The notes: a model not told the origin generated them from the letters alone. A stretch of DNA of 64,000 nt from Dyella sedimenti (GCF_022760995.1 NZ_JAKWJO010000008.1:62001-126000); one strand, 5' to 3'. Shown: positions 6,732 through 15,761, counted from the stretch's first letter. Program-made: numbers and translations.

Positions 6732-9497
6732 ATGGGGTTTCATCGTTTCGCGGTACGCATGGCTTGGTTGGTATGGGCGACGCTATGGCTGGCCTCCTGC
6801 GCCAGCGCGCCGGGCAAACCGGAAGTGGTCGCGGGGGAGGCACGCTTCCAGTTCCTTACATCGACGCTGGTGCGCATGGAGTATTCGCCCAGCGGCCATT
6901 TCGTGGATGCTCCCACCGCCGTGGTGCAGAAGCGCGACTGGGCACCGGTGCCGGTGCACGTCTCGCAGCAGGACGACTGGCTGGTGGCCAGTACCGATGC
7001 GCTGACATTGCGCTACAAGCTGCACTCGGGCCCCTTCACGGCGGACAACCTCAAGGTGAGCTGGACCGATGGCGGTTCCCACCAGTGGCAGCCCGGCCAG
7101 GATGATCCGCAGAATCTCGGCGGCCTCACCTATTCGCTGGACAACATCAGCAAGGCGAACCTGCCGGAAGGGCAGATGGACCAGGGCAGTCCCGTCAATG
7201 ACGTGATCCCCGGCATCGAGGTGACGCTGGAGAAGGCCAAGCCGGGCCTGTTGAGCCGCAGCGGCTTCGCCTTCATCGACGACAGCCGCACGCCGCTGTG
7301 GAATGCGCAGGCGCAATGGATCGAGCCGCGTGCGGAGCAGGGAGGGCAGGACTGGTACCTGTTCGCCTACGGCAAGGACTATCGTCGCGTGCTGCGCGAG
7401 TATGCGCAGCTGTGCGGGCCGGTGCCGATGATTCCCCGCTACACGCTGGGACCCTGGATCACCGATTTCAATTTCGAGTATTTCCCGGGCACCGCCGATG
7501 CGAAGCGTCCCGCCTTCCAGCGCTACAACCAGCAGATGCTTGAGGACGAGATATCGCGGCTGCGCGGCGACCATATCCCGTTCGACACGTTGGTGCTCGA
7601 TTTCGCCTGGCACAACTACGGCTGGGACGGCGGCTACGACTGGAGCCCGCTGATCCCCGAGCCGGACCGTTTCATCACCTGGCTGCACGCGCGCGGCGTC
7701 AAGCTCAGCCTCAACGACCATCCCGGCTATGCCAATACCGAGGAGAGCATCCTGTCGCCCGAGGACAGCCATGCGCCGGCCGTGCTGCAGGCGCTGGGCC
7801 AGCCGCAGCCGGTGAAGCCGCGCTTCGACCAGGACCTCTCCGGCGCATGGCAATTGGCCCTCGACCCGAGGGACGAGGGCGTGGCGCAGCGCTGGTACGC
7901 GGGGAAGGGCGGTGCCCGGTGGCAGTCGATCCAGGTGGGCTCGTCGTGGCAGAAGCAGGGGCATGAAGGTTACCGGGGCGTGGCCTGGTATCGCGCCTCG
8001 GTGCGCTTGCCGGAGCAATTGCCGGCGGCGCTGTACCTCACCCTGGGCGAGGTGGACAAGCAGTACCGCCTGTTCGTCAACGGCCAGGAAGTGCCGCATA
8101 GCCATATCCAGTGGCCGCAACGCCTGACCTATGCCGATATCCGCGCCTACCTGAAACCGGGGCAGCCCAATCGCATCGCCCTGCGCGTCGAGCCCGGCCG
8201 TTTGGGCGGCGGCCTGCTGCGCGGTCCCACGGCCTTGCGCGACGTGGCGCCGCCTGGCCGTATCTACTTCGACCTTGCCGACCGGAAGCAGGCGGATGTG
8301 TTCATGCGGTACCTGCACGAACCGCTGATGCGCCAGGGCGTGGACCAGTGGTGGGTGGATGGCGGCGGCGGCGCGACCGCCATGCCCGGGCTCAACCCGC
8401 AGTTGTGGACCAATAAGGTGTTCTACGATTTCGCGCAATCCTCGGGCAAGCGCGGCTTTATCCTCAGCCGCTACGGCGACTGGGGCAGCGAGCGCTACCC
8501 GGCCTTCTTCACTGGCGACACCTATTCGGAGTGGCCGGTACTGGCCTACGAAGTGGCGTTCAGCACGCGCGGCGGCAATGTGCTGGTGCCCTACATCAGC
8601 CACGACATCGGCGGCTTCCATGGCGCGAAGATCGATTTCGACCTGTATGCGCGCTGGATCGAGTTCGGCGCCTTCAGCCCGCTGCTGCGCATGCACAGCG
8701 CGCACGCCAACCCGGACGAGGGCAACGTACGCATGCCCTGGGTCTACGGCGAGCAGGGCGTGGCCCTGATGCGTAAATACTTCACGCTGCACACCCAGCT
8801 CATACCCTACACCTATACCTACACCTGGCTGGCGCACCGGGATGCGCTGCCCATCCTGCGGCCGCTCTACCTGGAGCATCCCGGGCTGGAAGAGGCCTAC
8901 CGGCACACGCACGAATACTTCTACGGCGACGAGATGCTGGTGGCGCCGGTGCTGTCGCCCGGCGGCGACCGCACGGTCTACCTGCCACCCGGTTCATGGA
9001 TCGACTTTTTCCATGGCGAGCGTTTCCAGGGCGGCACCACCTTCACCCGCCACTATGCGGTGGACGACATGCCGGTGTTCGTGCGCGAAGGCTCGATCGT
9101 TCCAGAGCAGCCGGCGAGCGATTATTCCGATGCCAGGCCGCTGGATACGCTGATCCTCAATGTGTATGGCTCGGGACAGGGCAGCTTCCAGCTCTACGAG
9201 GACGACGGCATCTCGCTGGATTACGGCAAGGGAGCGTACGCATTGACGCCGATGCGGTACGACACGCGCGCCGACGGCAGCCATCAATTGGTGGTCGAGG
9301 CGGTGCAGGGCGGCTTCCAGGGACAGCCCGCGCAGCGTAGCTACGCGCTGCGCATCCATGCCCAGGGCAAGCCATCGTCGCTCGCCATCGACGGCAAGCC
9401 GGTGGATGACTGGCAGTGGGATGCAAAGGACTCGGTGGCCACGCTGTCCATTCCCAGGCGATCGATCCACGACAAGACGACGGTGACGTGGCGGTGA
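6732..9497 (+). CDS. glycoside hydrolase family 31 lipoprotein with an inserted jelly-roll domain
   Basis: The 921-aa protein has a lipoprotein signal peptide (lipobox LASC, Cys about 23), then a GH31 N-terminal beta domain and a TIM barrel. DTLVLDFAWHNYGWDGGYDW is barrel strand 1. Asp543 in WWVDGGGG is the expected nucleophile and Asp596 in FFTGDTYSEW the expected acid/base. Between about residues 365 and 505 a domain resembling the sugar-binding jelly roll of GH2 enzymes interrupts the barrel (VAWYRASVRLPEQ, LFVNGQEVPHS). GH31 enzymes release alpha-linked glucose, xylose or galactose; the exact substrate is not clear. GGGGGA precedes the ATG at a good distance. It is probably anchored in the outer membrane or periplasm and monocistronic. 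Confidence 0.9.
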   Translation: MGFHRFAVRMAWLVWATLWLASCASAPGKPEVVAGEARFQFLTSTLVRMEYSPSGHFVDAPTAVVQKRDWAPVPVHVSQQDDWLVASTDALTLRYKLHSGPFTADNLKVSWTDGGSHQWQPGQDDPQNLGGLTYSLDNISKANLPEGQMDQGSPVNDVIPGIEVTLEKAKPGLLSRSGFAFIDDSRTPLWNAQAQWIEPRAEQGGQDWYLFAYGKDYRRVLREYAQLCGPVPMIPRYTLGPWITDFNFEYFPGTADAKRPAFQRYNQQMLEDEISRLRGDHIPFDTLVLDFAWHNYGWDGGYDWSPLIPEPDRFITWLHARGVKLSLNDHPGYANTEESILSPEDSHAPAVLQALGQPQPVKPRFDQDLSGAWQLALDPRDEGVAQRWYAGKGGARWQSIQVGSSWQKQGHEGYRGVAWYRASVRLPEQLPAALYLTLGEVDKQYRLFVNGQEVPHSHIQWPQRLTYADIRAYLKPGQPNRIALRVEPGRLGGGLLRGPTALRDVAPPGRIYFDLADRKQADVFMRYLHEPLMRQGVDQWWVDGGGGATAMPGLNPQLWTNKVFYDFAQSSGKRGFILSRYGDWGSERYPAFFTGDTYSEWPVLAYEVAFSTRGGNVLVPYISHDIGGFHGAKIDFDLYARWIEFGAFSPLLRMHSAHANPDEGNVRMPWVYGEQGVALMRKYFTLHTQLIPYTYTYTWLAHRDALPILRPLYLEHPGLEEAYRHTHEYFYGDEMLVAPVLSPGGDRTVYLPPGSWIDFFHGERFQGGTTFTRHYAVDDMPVFVREGSIVPEQPASDYSDARPLDTLILNVYGSGQGSFQLYEDDGISLDYGKGAYALTPMRYDTRADGSHQLVVEAVQGGFQGQPAQRSYALRIHAQGKPSSLAIDGKPVDDWQWDAKDSVATLSIPRRSIHDKTTVTWR

Positions 9498-9522
9498 CCT
9501 TCGCCGGTTAAGTCGTTGTCTC

Positions 9523-9547
9523 GCGGGAACCGGAGCCCGGTTCCCGC
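9523..9547 (+). terminator. hairpin downstream of the GH31 gene
   Basis: A perfect 11-bp stem (GCGGGAACCGG with CCGGTTCCCGC, loop AGC) starts 25 bp after the GH31 stop. There is no T-run, so it is either a weak terminator or an RNA 3'-end stabiliser. Confidence 0.4.
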
Positions 9548-9669
9548 AGGGTTGGCACGTTCCTTGATTCCAGCATGGAAAGCGGCCTGGCCGCTTTGGC
9601 GGCTATGCCGCGGCTTGCCGGGCCGCGGCGCCGGATCGTGTTTGCGGCGCAAGCTTCAAGGAGTCCCGC

Positions 9670-9885
9670 ATGGAACTCGATTTCTCGCTTACCGACCCGC
9701 AAGGCGGCATCATCGACGTGTTCTGCGAGGTATTCGAGCGAGGCGAGTCGGTGTACTGGCGCGCCTGGCTGTATGGCGATGCCTCCCTGCGCGAGACGCT
9801 GGAGGGGCGAGCCATCAATGAGACGGCCGTGGCCGGCCAGGTCCAGGCGGAGATTCTTCTGCGTGGCCTTCGCGCATGCGATTGA
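9670..9885 (+). CDS. small hypothetical protein, 71 aa
   Basis: Starts MELDFSLTDPQGG with an AAGGAG ribosome-binding site 8 nt upstream, which makes translation credible. The peptide is acidic and soluble, with no signal or membrane segment, and has one Cys in each half. No family is recognised. It stands alone between the GH31 gene and a convergent 59-aa gene. Confidence 0.6.
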   Translation: MELDFSLTDPQGGIIDVFCEVFERGESVYWRAWLYGDASLRETLEGRAINETAVAGQVQAEILLRGLRACD

Positions 9886-9950
9886 CGCTGCGGGTCACTA
9901 TGGGCCCCATGCGATCACCGGCTGGGAGTGGCATGGCCGGAAGGCGACAA

Positions 9951-9975
9951 GGAAAGCCCCGCACGAGGCGGGGCT
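9951..9975 (-). terminator. Rho-independent terminator of the 59-aa gene
   Basis: Read on the minus strand, an 8-bp stem (AGCCCCGC with GCGGGGCT, 5-nt loop) is followed by TTTCCTT, 8 bp past the stop of the small gene at 9983. Confidence 0.7.
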
Positions 9976-9982
9976 GCGAATA

Positions 9983-10162
9983 TCAGGCGGGAGCGTCCTG
10001 GGCGGTCTTGAGACGGTTCTGGTAGGTCGTCTCGGTTTCCTGGTACAGGCCTGACCAGGGATCGAGCACATAGCCATCGACGGGCTCGTGCGATACGCGC
10101 TTGGCGTCGGTATGGAGGGTTTCCGCGCTGGCAAATGGCGAGTCAAGGGTCATGGGATCCAT
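9983..10162 (-). CDS. small hypothetical protein, 59 aa
   Basis: Starts MDPMTLDSPFAS; AGGAG stands 7 nt before the ATG, and a good terminator follows the stop, so this is a credible single-gene transcript. The peptide is polar with an aromatic centre (YVLDPWSGLYQETE) and no signal peptide. No family is recognised. The longer frame to 10696 overlaps the next plus-strand gene and is not supported. Confidence 0.6.
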   Translation of the reverse strand: MDPMTLDSPFASAETLHTDAKRVSHEPVDGYVLDPWSGLYQETETTYQNRLKTAQDAPA

Positions 10163-10369
10163 AGGCACTCCTGAAGGGGATTGTCGCGTGGAAGTCCAGC
10201 CTATCGATGCGCTTGTTCGGGCGCGGTTAAAGAAAGTCCCCGTCCGGGCCAACGCAAAACTTATGCGCGAGGCCGTTTCACGCATCCGCGACGCCAGCGC
10301 CGTGGACGTGACCCATTCCATTGAGCCGGATGGCAGACATGCGACAATGGCGGCTGCCTTGACGTCCCC

Positions 10370-10657
10370 ATGCATGCGATGTCCATTTCGAAAGAAGCCT
10401 ATCGGCGGTTCCAGGAGGAATTGGCCGCACTCGAACGCGAACAGGAACGGCGCCGCCAGGAAGCCAGCGCGCCTCCCATGGAACGCGCCAGACGCGAATT
10501 CCTCGCCTTGCGCGAGCATTACGGATTGAGCGTGGCCGATGTGGTGGCCTTCTTCCCCGAGGAAGAAGGCATTGCCTACCTGCAAGGGCTGATTGCCGCA
10601 GCGGAGTCGCCGGCGCCCAGGCGCCGCACCCGGCGCAAGGCCGGCGAGGACGGCTAG
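10370..10657 (+). CDS. small coiled-coil hypothetical protein, 95 aa
   Basis: The N-terminal half is a charged helix rich in Glu, Arg and Gln (YRRFQEELAALEREQERRRQ), likely coiled coil. A conserved-looking block follows (LREHYGLSVADVVAFFPEEE) and then a basic tail (RRRTRRKAG) that could touch nucleic acid. A second start (MSISKEAY, 9 bp on) is equally possible. The architecture resembles small nucleoid-type proteins, but no family motif is clear. Confidence 0.55.
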   Translation: MHAMSISKEAYRRFQEELAALEREQERRRQEASAPPMERARREFLALREHYGLSVADVVAFFPEEEGIAYLQGLIAAAESPAPRRRTRRKAGEDG

Positions 10658-10757
10658 ACGGCCGGATCGTCCCGTCTCCGCGGACGCATGACCCATGACA
10701 TGCCCCTAACGCGGGTTTTGCCATACAGTCCGGCAAGCCCCACAAGGAGGGTTTGCC

Positions 10758-11150
10758 ATGATCGAACAGATCGCGGGATTGCCGCCGGGCACGCTTGGTT
10801 TTCGCGCCAGTGGGCAGGTGACGGCATCCGACTATGAACGCGTGCTGGTGCCGGACGTGGAAGCGGCCTTCGCGGTGAACCGCAAGCTGCGCCTGCTGTA
10901 CCACGCCGGGCCGGGCTTCACCGGCTTCGAGCCGGGCGCGATGTGGGAGGACGCCATGCTCGGCTTCCGGCACTTCAGCGGCTGGGACCGGGTGGCGCTG
11001 GTGACCGACGTGCCCTGGCTGCGGGTCGCCTCGCTGGCCATGGGGTTCGTCATTCCCGCGCATTTCAAGCTGTTCCACGACGCCGAACTGGACGAGGCGA
11101 TCGCCTGGATCAGCGAGCCCCGGCCCGCCAGCGGCAATGGAAACACATGA
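10758..11150 (+). CDS. SpoIIAA-like STAS/SEC14 domain protein
   Basis: The 130-aa protein has the layout of the SpoIIAA-like family (DUF3478): an N-terminal IEQIAGLPPGTLGFRASGQV strand region, the VPDVEAAFAVNRKLRLLY block, and a C-terminal FKLFHDAELDEAIAWI helix. These soluble single-domain proteins are thought to bind lipids or act as adaptors, with the exact role unknown. A GGAGGG site precedes the ATG. Its stop overlaps the ATG of the asparagine leader ORF (ATGA), so it may share a transcript with the attenuator region. Confidence 0.75.
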   Translation: MIEQIAGLPPGTLGFRASGQVTASDYERVLVPDVEAAFAVNRKLRLLYHAGPGFTGFEPGAMWEDAMLGFRHFSGWDRVALVTDVPWLRVASLAMGFVIPAHFKLFHDAELDEAIAWISEPRPASGNGNT

Positions 11151-11314
11151 AACCATTGCCAGCCGGCGTGGCCTGTGCTGAAGTCGGCGGCATGTCCAGC
11201 CCCGATGCCCGCTTCGTTGCCATGCCCGCCGCCTCCGCGGCGAACGGGCGCGCACGTTCGCTGAACAATCGCAACGCCAATAACCGTACCCGTATCGGGT
11301 GGGCCGGCGTGTAA
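11147..11314 (+). CDS. asnB leader peptide, Asn-rich (candidate)
   Basis: A 55-codon ORF ends 97 bp before the asnB start. Asn occupies codons 33, 40, 41, 43, 45 and 46, so five of the seven codons at 11264-11284 are Asn. The rest of the peptide is ordinary and Ala/Gly-rich. ATGs at 11192 and 11222 in the same frame would give shorter leaders of 40 or 30 aa; the first ATG has a weak GGAAA and is coupled to the upstream stop. The position (Asn run, then stop codon, then terminator, then an asparagine synthetase) matches classical amino-acid attenuators. The product itself need not have a function. Confidence 0.7.
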   Translation: MKPLPAGVACAEVGGMSSPDARFVAMPAASAANGRARSLNNRNANNRTRIGWAGV

Positions 11315-11374
11315 GCAGCAAAGTCATACAGACACACGCAAAAAGGCCCGCTTGCAGCGGGCCTTTTTGTTTTT
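11296..11374 (+). promoter_or_regulatory. candidate transcription attenuator of asnB
   Basis: The terminator is a 13-bp stem (arms 11340-11352 and 11356-11368, core AGGCCCGCT with AGCGGGCCT) followed by T-rich sequence to 11374. A competing antiterminator can form: 11296-11305 (CGGGTGGGCC) pairs with 11345-11354 (GGCCCGCTTG) over 10 bp including three G-U pairs. A ribosome stalled on the Asn codons leaves 11296-11305 free and allows antitermination. A ribosome that reaches the stop at 11312 covers it, so the terminator forms. The pairing is read by eye; regulation is inferred. Confidence 0.7.
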
Positions 11375-11411
11375 CCGCCACGCGAAAGACTTATTTGAGG
11401 AAAGCCTGACC

Positions 11412-13085
11412 ATGTGTTCGATCTTCGGCATGTTCGACCTGCAGCCTGGCGACGACCTGGCCACCTTGCGCCAGCAGGCGCTGGAACTCTCGCAGCGCCA
11501 GCGCCACCGAGGTCCCGACTGGAGCGGGGTGTTCGTCGACGCCGGGGTGATCCTGGTGCACGAGCGGCTGGCCATCGTCGATCCCGCCAGCGGGGCGCAG
11601 CCGCTGCGTTCCCGCGATGGCGAACTGGCCCTGGCGGTGAACGGGGAGATCTACAACCATCGCGAGCTGCGCGCGGCCAGCGACTACGACTTCACCACCG
11701 GGTCGGACTGCGAGGTAATCAATGCGCTGTACCGCGGCGGTGGCGATACCGGCGCATGGACGGCCAGGCTCAACGGCATCTTCGCCTTTGCGCTGTGGGA
11801 CAGCGAGGCGGCGCGCTACGTGATCGCGCGCGATCCCATCGGCGTATGCCCGCTGTACTGGGGCCATGACGGCGAGGGCCGCCTGTGCGTGGCCTCGGAG
11901 ATGAAGGCGCTGGTGGGCGTGTGCGCCGACGTGGCGGCGTTTCCGCCGGGCCACGTGTACGACAGCGCCGTGGGCGAACTGCGTCGCTACTACCACAAGC
12001 CATGGCGCGACCATGCTCATACCAAGGGGCGCGACGTGTCGCCGGGCGAACTGCGCGAGGCCTTCGAGCAGGCCGTGCATCGCCAGCTGATGACCGACGT
12101 GCCGTATGGCGTGCTGCTGTCGGGCGGCTTGGATTCCTCGCTGGTAGCCGCCTGCGCGGCGCGCTTCGCGCGGCGCCGGGTGGAGGAGGACGATCGCCAG
12201 GAAGCCTGGTGGCCGCGCCTGCATTCCTTCGCCATCGGCCTGGAAGGCTCGCCCGACCTCGCCGCCGCCCAGGTCGCGGCCGATGCGCTGGGCACCGTGC
12301 ACCATGGCTTCGTCTATACCTTCTGGGAGGGACTGGACGCGCTGCCCGAGGTGATCCGCCATGTCGAGACCTACGACGTCACCACCATTCGTGCGTCCAC
12401 GCCGATGTACCTGCTGGCCCGGCGCATCAAGGCGATGGGCGTGAAGATGGTGCTGTCGGGCGAGGGTTCGGACGAGATCTTCGGCGGTTACCTGTACTTC
12501 CACAAGGCGCCCTCGGCCGAGGCCTTCCACGAGGAAACCGTGCGCAAGCTCGATGCGCTGCATAGCTACGACTGCCTGCGCGCCAACAAGTCGATGATGG
12601 CCTGGGGCGTGGAGGCGCGCGTGCCGTTCCTGGACCTGGACTTCCTGGACGTGGCAATGGGCATGGACGCGCGCCACAAGATGGCGGGCCAGGGCCGGAT
12701 CGAGAAGGCGGTGCTGCGCGAGGCATTCCGGGGCGCGCTGCCGGACGAGATCCTGTGGCGCCAGAAGGAACAGTTCAGCGACGGCGTGGGCTACGGCTGG
12801 ATCGATGGGTTGAAGGCGCATGCCGAGCAGGCGGTGAGCGACCGCGAGTTCGCGGCTGCCGCCACGCGTTTCCCGTACAACCCGCCGACCACCAAGGAGG
12901 CCTACCTGTACCGGCGTATCTTCGAGCGCTTCTACCCGGGGCAGGCCTGCGCGGAGACGGTGCCGGGCGGCAAGTCGATCGCCTGTTCCTCGCCGGCGGC
13001 GCTGGCCTGGGACCCGGCGTTCGCGGCGGCGGCGGACCCGTCGGGACGCGCCGTGCGCGGCGTGCACCAGCAGGCGCTGGCCTGA
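11412..13085 (+). CDS. asnB: asparagine synthetase B (glutamine-hydrolysing)
   Basis: The 557-aa protein makes asparagine from aspartate, ATP and glutamine. The start at MCSIFGMF is fixed by the need for a free N-terminal Cys2, the glutaminase nucleophile; GAGGAAAG lies upstream. Residues about 2-190 are the class II glutamine amidotransferase domain (RLAIVDPASGAQPL, NGEIYNH). The synthetase domain carries the PP-loop LLSGGLDSSLVAA near residue 237 and the GEGSDEIFGGY motif. Length matches E. coli AsnB (554 aa). It is probably regulated by the Asn-codon leader and terminator directly upstream. Confidence 0.97.
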   Translation: MCSIFGMFDLQPGDDLATLRQQALELSQRQRHRGPDWSGVFVDAGVILVHERLAIVDPASGAQPLRSRDGELALAVNGEIYNHRELRAASDYDFTTGSDCEVINALYRGGGDTGAWTARLNGIFAFALWDSEAARYVIARDPIGVCPLYWGHDGEGRLCVASEMKALVGVCADVAAFPPGHVYDSAVGELRRYYHKPWRDHAHTKGRDVSPGELREAFEQAVHRQLMTDVPYGVLLSGGLDSSLVAACAARFARRRVEEDDRQEAWWPRLHSFAIGLEGSPDLAAAQVAADALGTVHHGFVYTFWEGLDALPEVIRHVETYDVTTIRASTPMYLLARRIKAMGVKMVLSGEGSDEIFGGYLYFHKAPSAEAFHEETVRKLDALHSYDCLRANKSMMAWGVEARVPFLDLDFLDVAMGMDARHKMAGQGRIEKAVLREAFRGALPDEILWRQKEQFSDGVGYGWIDGLKAHAEQAVSDREFAAAATRFPYNPPTTKEAYLYRRIFERFYPGQACAETVPGGKSIACSSPAALAWDPAFAAAADPSGRAVRGVHQQALA

Positions 13086-13103
13086 TCGCGTTCTCCGCTT
13101 GGC

Positions 13104-13133
13104 GGCGAAGGCGCGGACAGCCACGCCTTCGCC
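13104..13133. terminator. hairpin between convergent genes
   Basis: A 10-bp perfect stem (GGCGAAGGCG with CGCCTTCGCC) lies between the asnB stop and the stop of the aspartyl protease. It lacks a T-run, so it may only protect the 3' ends of both convergent transcripts. Confidence 0.4.
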
Positions 13134-13139
13134 CGCCGG

Positions 13140-14447
13140 TCAACGCAGGTTGGGATGAAGCAGGAAGCACTGGCGCTGGTGGCGGAAATCCAGCAGGAAA
13201 TCCATGTCGCGCAGCGCGCCGGCGCCCAGCGTGATCGGGTACTTGATGTTGGTGGCGTCCGTATAGACCTCGAACAGGATGTCGAACGGCTGGCCCGCGA
13301 TGGTCAGGTTCACTTTCGCGCTTTCGGCGTTGGCGAACGCATGGGTGCCGCCCACGTCGCGCATCGCGGTTTTCCTGCGGTGCAGGGCGGTGACCTCGTC
13401 CAGCGCGGTGCGGGTGCCGATCAGGTAGCGATAGGCGCCGGAATCGAGCATCACCGATTGGGGCTGGTCGTTGACCAGCAAGCGCGGGAACAGCCGGAGC
13501 TGGTCGTCCCACAGGCCCGATCCGGCCAGCATGGGCGTATCGCAGGCCGGCACGGTGGAGTCGCGCCCATACACCAGCACCGACTGGCTGCTGATGCGCA
13601 GCGTGCCCAGCGGCGCGACCAGGTTGCTGCCGATCAGCGCGATCGGCTTCGGCACCACCGTGACGGGTACGTTGTGCAGGATGATGCCGCCCAGTTCCAG
13701 CGTATCGAGCACGCCCGCCTGGGTGGGCACGCCCTTGCTCAGCCAGCCGCTGACCTTGCCGTTGCGATCCAGCGGCTTGACGCCGTAGCGGCGCGCGGCG
13801 TCCTCGCCCAGGATCATGTCGCTGGCGCCGGTGTCCAGCATGAGCTCGAACTCATGACCATTGGCCTTCGCCTTGACCGTGGGAATGGCGGCGTCCTGCT
13901 TGGTCGGCAGGCTGACGTCGCCGGCTGGCACCTCGTAGGACAGGGGCGGTTGCGCGGCGCGGTTGTCGAGGTAGGCCTGCATGGCGTCCAGCCGGCGGTC
14001 CACGCGGTGGCCTCGGTAATGCTCGATCAGCGCCTGCTCGGCCTGCCTCGCCTCGGCCGCGCGGCCGGCCAGCTGCAGGTTGCCGATGCGGAATTGCCCG
14101 CACGACAGCGCCAGGCCGGGGTGGGTGTCGAGCAGGGCCTGCTCGCAGGCCTGCGCGGCGGCGCTGGCGCCATCCAGGTTGAAATGCACGCGCTCCAGCG
14201 CCATTGCCGACCACACATGCACGATCGGGTCCGCGCTTTCCTGGTACAGCTTGAGCAAGGCGGGCGCATCCGCCACCTGCATGGCCTGCACGATCGCCTT
14301 CAGGCCGGCGTTCTCGTCGGCGACGTGCTCGCCGCCCGGCGTCGCGGCCCCGGTCGGGGCTTCCCCGACGGCATGCGCCGTGATCGTCATCGCCGCCAGG
14401 GCGCCCATCAGGCCCAGCGCCCACCATCCCCGTCGCGTCTTCCCCAT
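13140..14447 (-). CDS. exported tandem retropepsin-like aspartyl protease
   Basis: The 435-aa protein has a signal peptide (residues about 1-27, ending AHA), a helical TPR/Sel1-like N-terminal half, then two retropepsin-type domains. Asp205 sits in MLDTGASDMILG and Asp335 in MLDSGAYRYLIG, each followed by hydrophobic-hydrophobic-Gly. Retropepsins need two Asp; here both could come from one chain. It is expected in the periplasm. The frame extends to 14636, but that part overlaps the prfB start, and MGKTRRGWWALGL is the clear signal-peptide start. The substrate is unknown. Confidence 0.8.
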   Translation of the reverse strand: MGKTRRGWWALGLMGALAAMTITAHAVGEAPTGAATPGGEHVADENAGLKAIVQAMQVADAPALLKLYQESADPIVHVWSAMALERVHFNLDGASAAAQACEQALLDTHPGLALSCGQFRIGNLQLAGRAAEARQAEQALIEHYRGHRVDRRLDAMQAYLDNRAAQPPLSYEVPAGDVSLPTKQDAAIPTVKAKANGHEFELMLDTGASDMILGEDAARRYGVKPLDRNGKVSGWLSKGVPTQAGVLDTLELGGIILHNVPVTVVPKPIALIGSNLVAPLGTLRISSQSVLVYGRDSTVPACDTPMLAGSGLWDDQLRLFPRLLVNDQPQSVMLDSGAYRYLIGTRTALDEVTALHRRKTAMRDVGGTHAFANAESAKVNLTIAGQPFDILFEVYTDATNIKYPITLGAGALRDMDFLLDFRHQRQCFLLHPNLR

Positions 14448-14612
14448 GTTCCTTCCTTTGCCGACTCCCATTCCTGCTCCGGGCCGCCGGGTTCCACCCA
14501 ACGCCGGAACGGATATGAACGCATGTTCATCATGACCGTTTACACCGGCTCTTAGCGGCCGGCGCGGCGGCTCTGTTATCCTAGCGGGCTGCTGATCCGG
14601 AACCGAAACCAG

Positions 14613-15738
14613 ATGATCGAGACCAATCCGATCCATGCGCAGATCGCGGACCTCAAGGGTCGCGTCGAGTCGCTTAGGGGGTATCTTTGACTACGCCACC
14701 AAGCGTGAGCGTCTCGAAGAAGTAAGCCGCGAGCTGGAAAGCCCCACCGTGTGGGACGATCCGCCGCGCGCGCAGGAACTGGGCCGCGAGCGTGCCCGCC
14801 TGGACACCATCGTCAGCGGCATCGACACGCTGACCGCCGGCCTCAACGACGCCGGCGAACTGCTGGACATGGCTGCCGCCGACGGCGACGAGGACACCGT
14901 CAACTCCGTGGTGGCCGACCTGGCCGGCCTCGACGCCAAGGTGGCCAAGCTGGAATTCCAGCGCATGTTCTCCGGCAAGATGGACGCCAACAACGCCTTC
15001 GTGGACATCCAGGCCGGCGCCGGCGGCACCGAGGCGCAGGATTGGGCGGAGATGCTGCTGCGCATGTACCTGCGCTGGTGCGAGTCGCGCGGCTGGAAGA
15101 CCGAGCTGCTGGAAGTCTCCGGCGGCGACGTGGCCGGCATCAAGTCCGCCACCTTCCGCGTGGAAGGCGACTACGCCTACGGCTGGCTAAAGACCGAGAT
15201 CGGCGTGCACCGTCTGGTGCGCAAGAGCCCGTTCGACTCGGACAACCGCCGCCACACCAGCTTCACCTCGGTGTTCGTTTCGCCGGAAGTGGACGACGAC
15301 ATCGACATCGAGATCAACCCGGCCGACCTCAAGACCGACGTGTACCGCTCGTCCGGCGCGGGCGGCCAGCACGTGAACAAGACCGAGTCGGCCGTGCGCA
15401 TCACGCATATCCCGAGCGGCGTGGTGGTGGCCTGCCAGACCGAGCGCAGCCAGCACGCCAACCGCGACCGCGCGATGAAGATGCTGGCCGCCAAGCTCTA
15501 TGAAATCGAGATGCAGAAGCGCAACGCCGAGAAGAACGCGGTGGAGGCGACCAAGTCCGATATCGGCTGGGGCAGCCAGATCCGCAACTATGTGCTGGAC
15601 CAGAGCCGCATCAAGGACCTGCGCACCGGCATCGAGCGTACCGACACCCAGAAGGTGCTCGACGGCGATCTGGACGAATTCGTCGAGGCGAGCCTGAAGG
15701 CCGGCCTGGATGCGGGCGCCAAGCGCGTGGATGCCTGA
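14613..15738 (+). CDS. prfB: peptide chain release factor 2 with programmed +1 frameshift
   Basis: The product is 374 aa, read as 14613-14687 then 14689-15738. The zero frame runs [16 protein letters not shown] and meets an in-frame TGA at 14688-14690 after 25 codons. The shift site is CTT TGA C with the internal Shine-Dalgarno-like AGGGGG just upstream, as in most bacterial prfB genes. RF2 itself decodes UGA, so low RF2 favours the shift and restores synthesis. In the main frame the SPF anticodon-like motif (KSPFDSDN) and the catalytic GGQ ([11 protein letters not shown], about residue 250) are intact. An annotation starting at 14635 would have the wrong N-terminus. Confidence 0.97.
14678..14691 (+). 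other. RF2 recoding (+1 frameshift) site
   Basis: The run of Gs, the CTT slip codon (14685-14687) and the UGA followed by C (14688-14691) form the canonical autoregulatory site. U at 14688 is skipped and translation resumes with GAC (Asp). Confidence 0.97.
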
Positions 15739-15761
15739 GCGAGCGAACCACCTAACCAGGG

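Noticed and set aside
9575..9600. AAAGCGGCC/GGCCGCTTT palindrome as a terminator
   Set aside because: The loop is a single base and no T-run follows.
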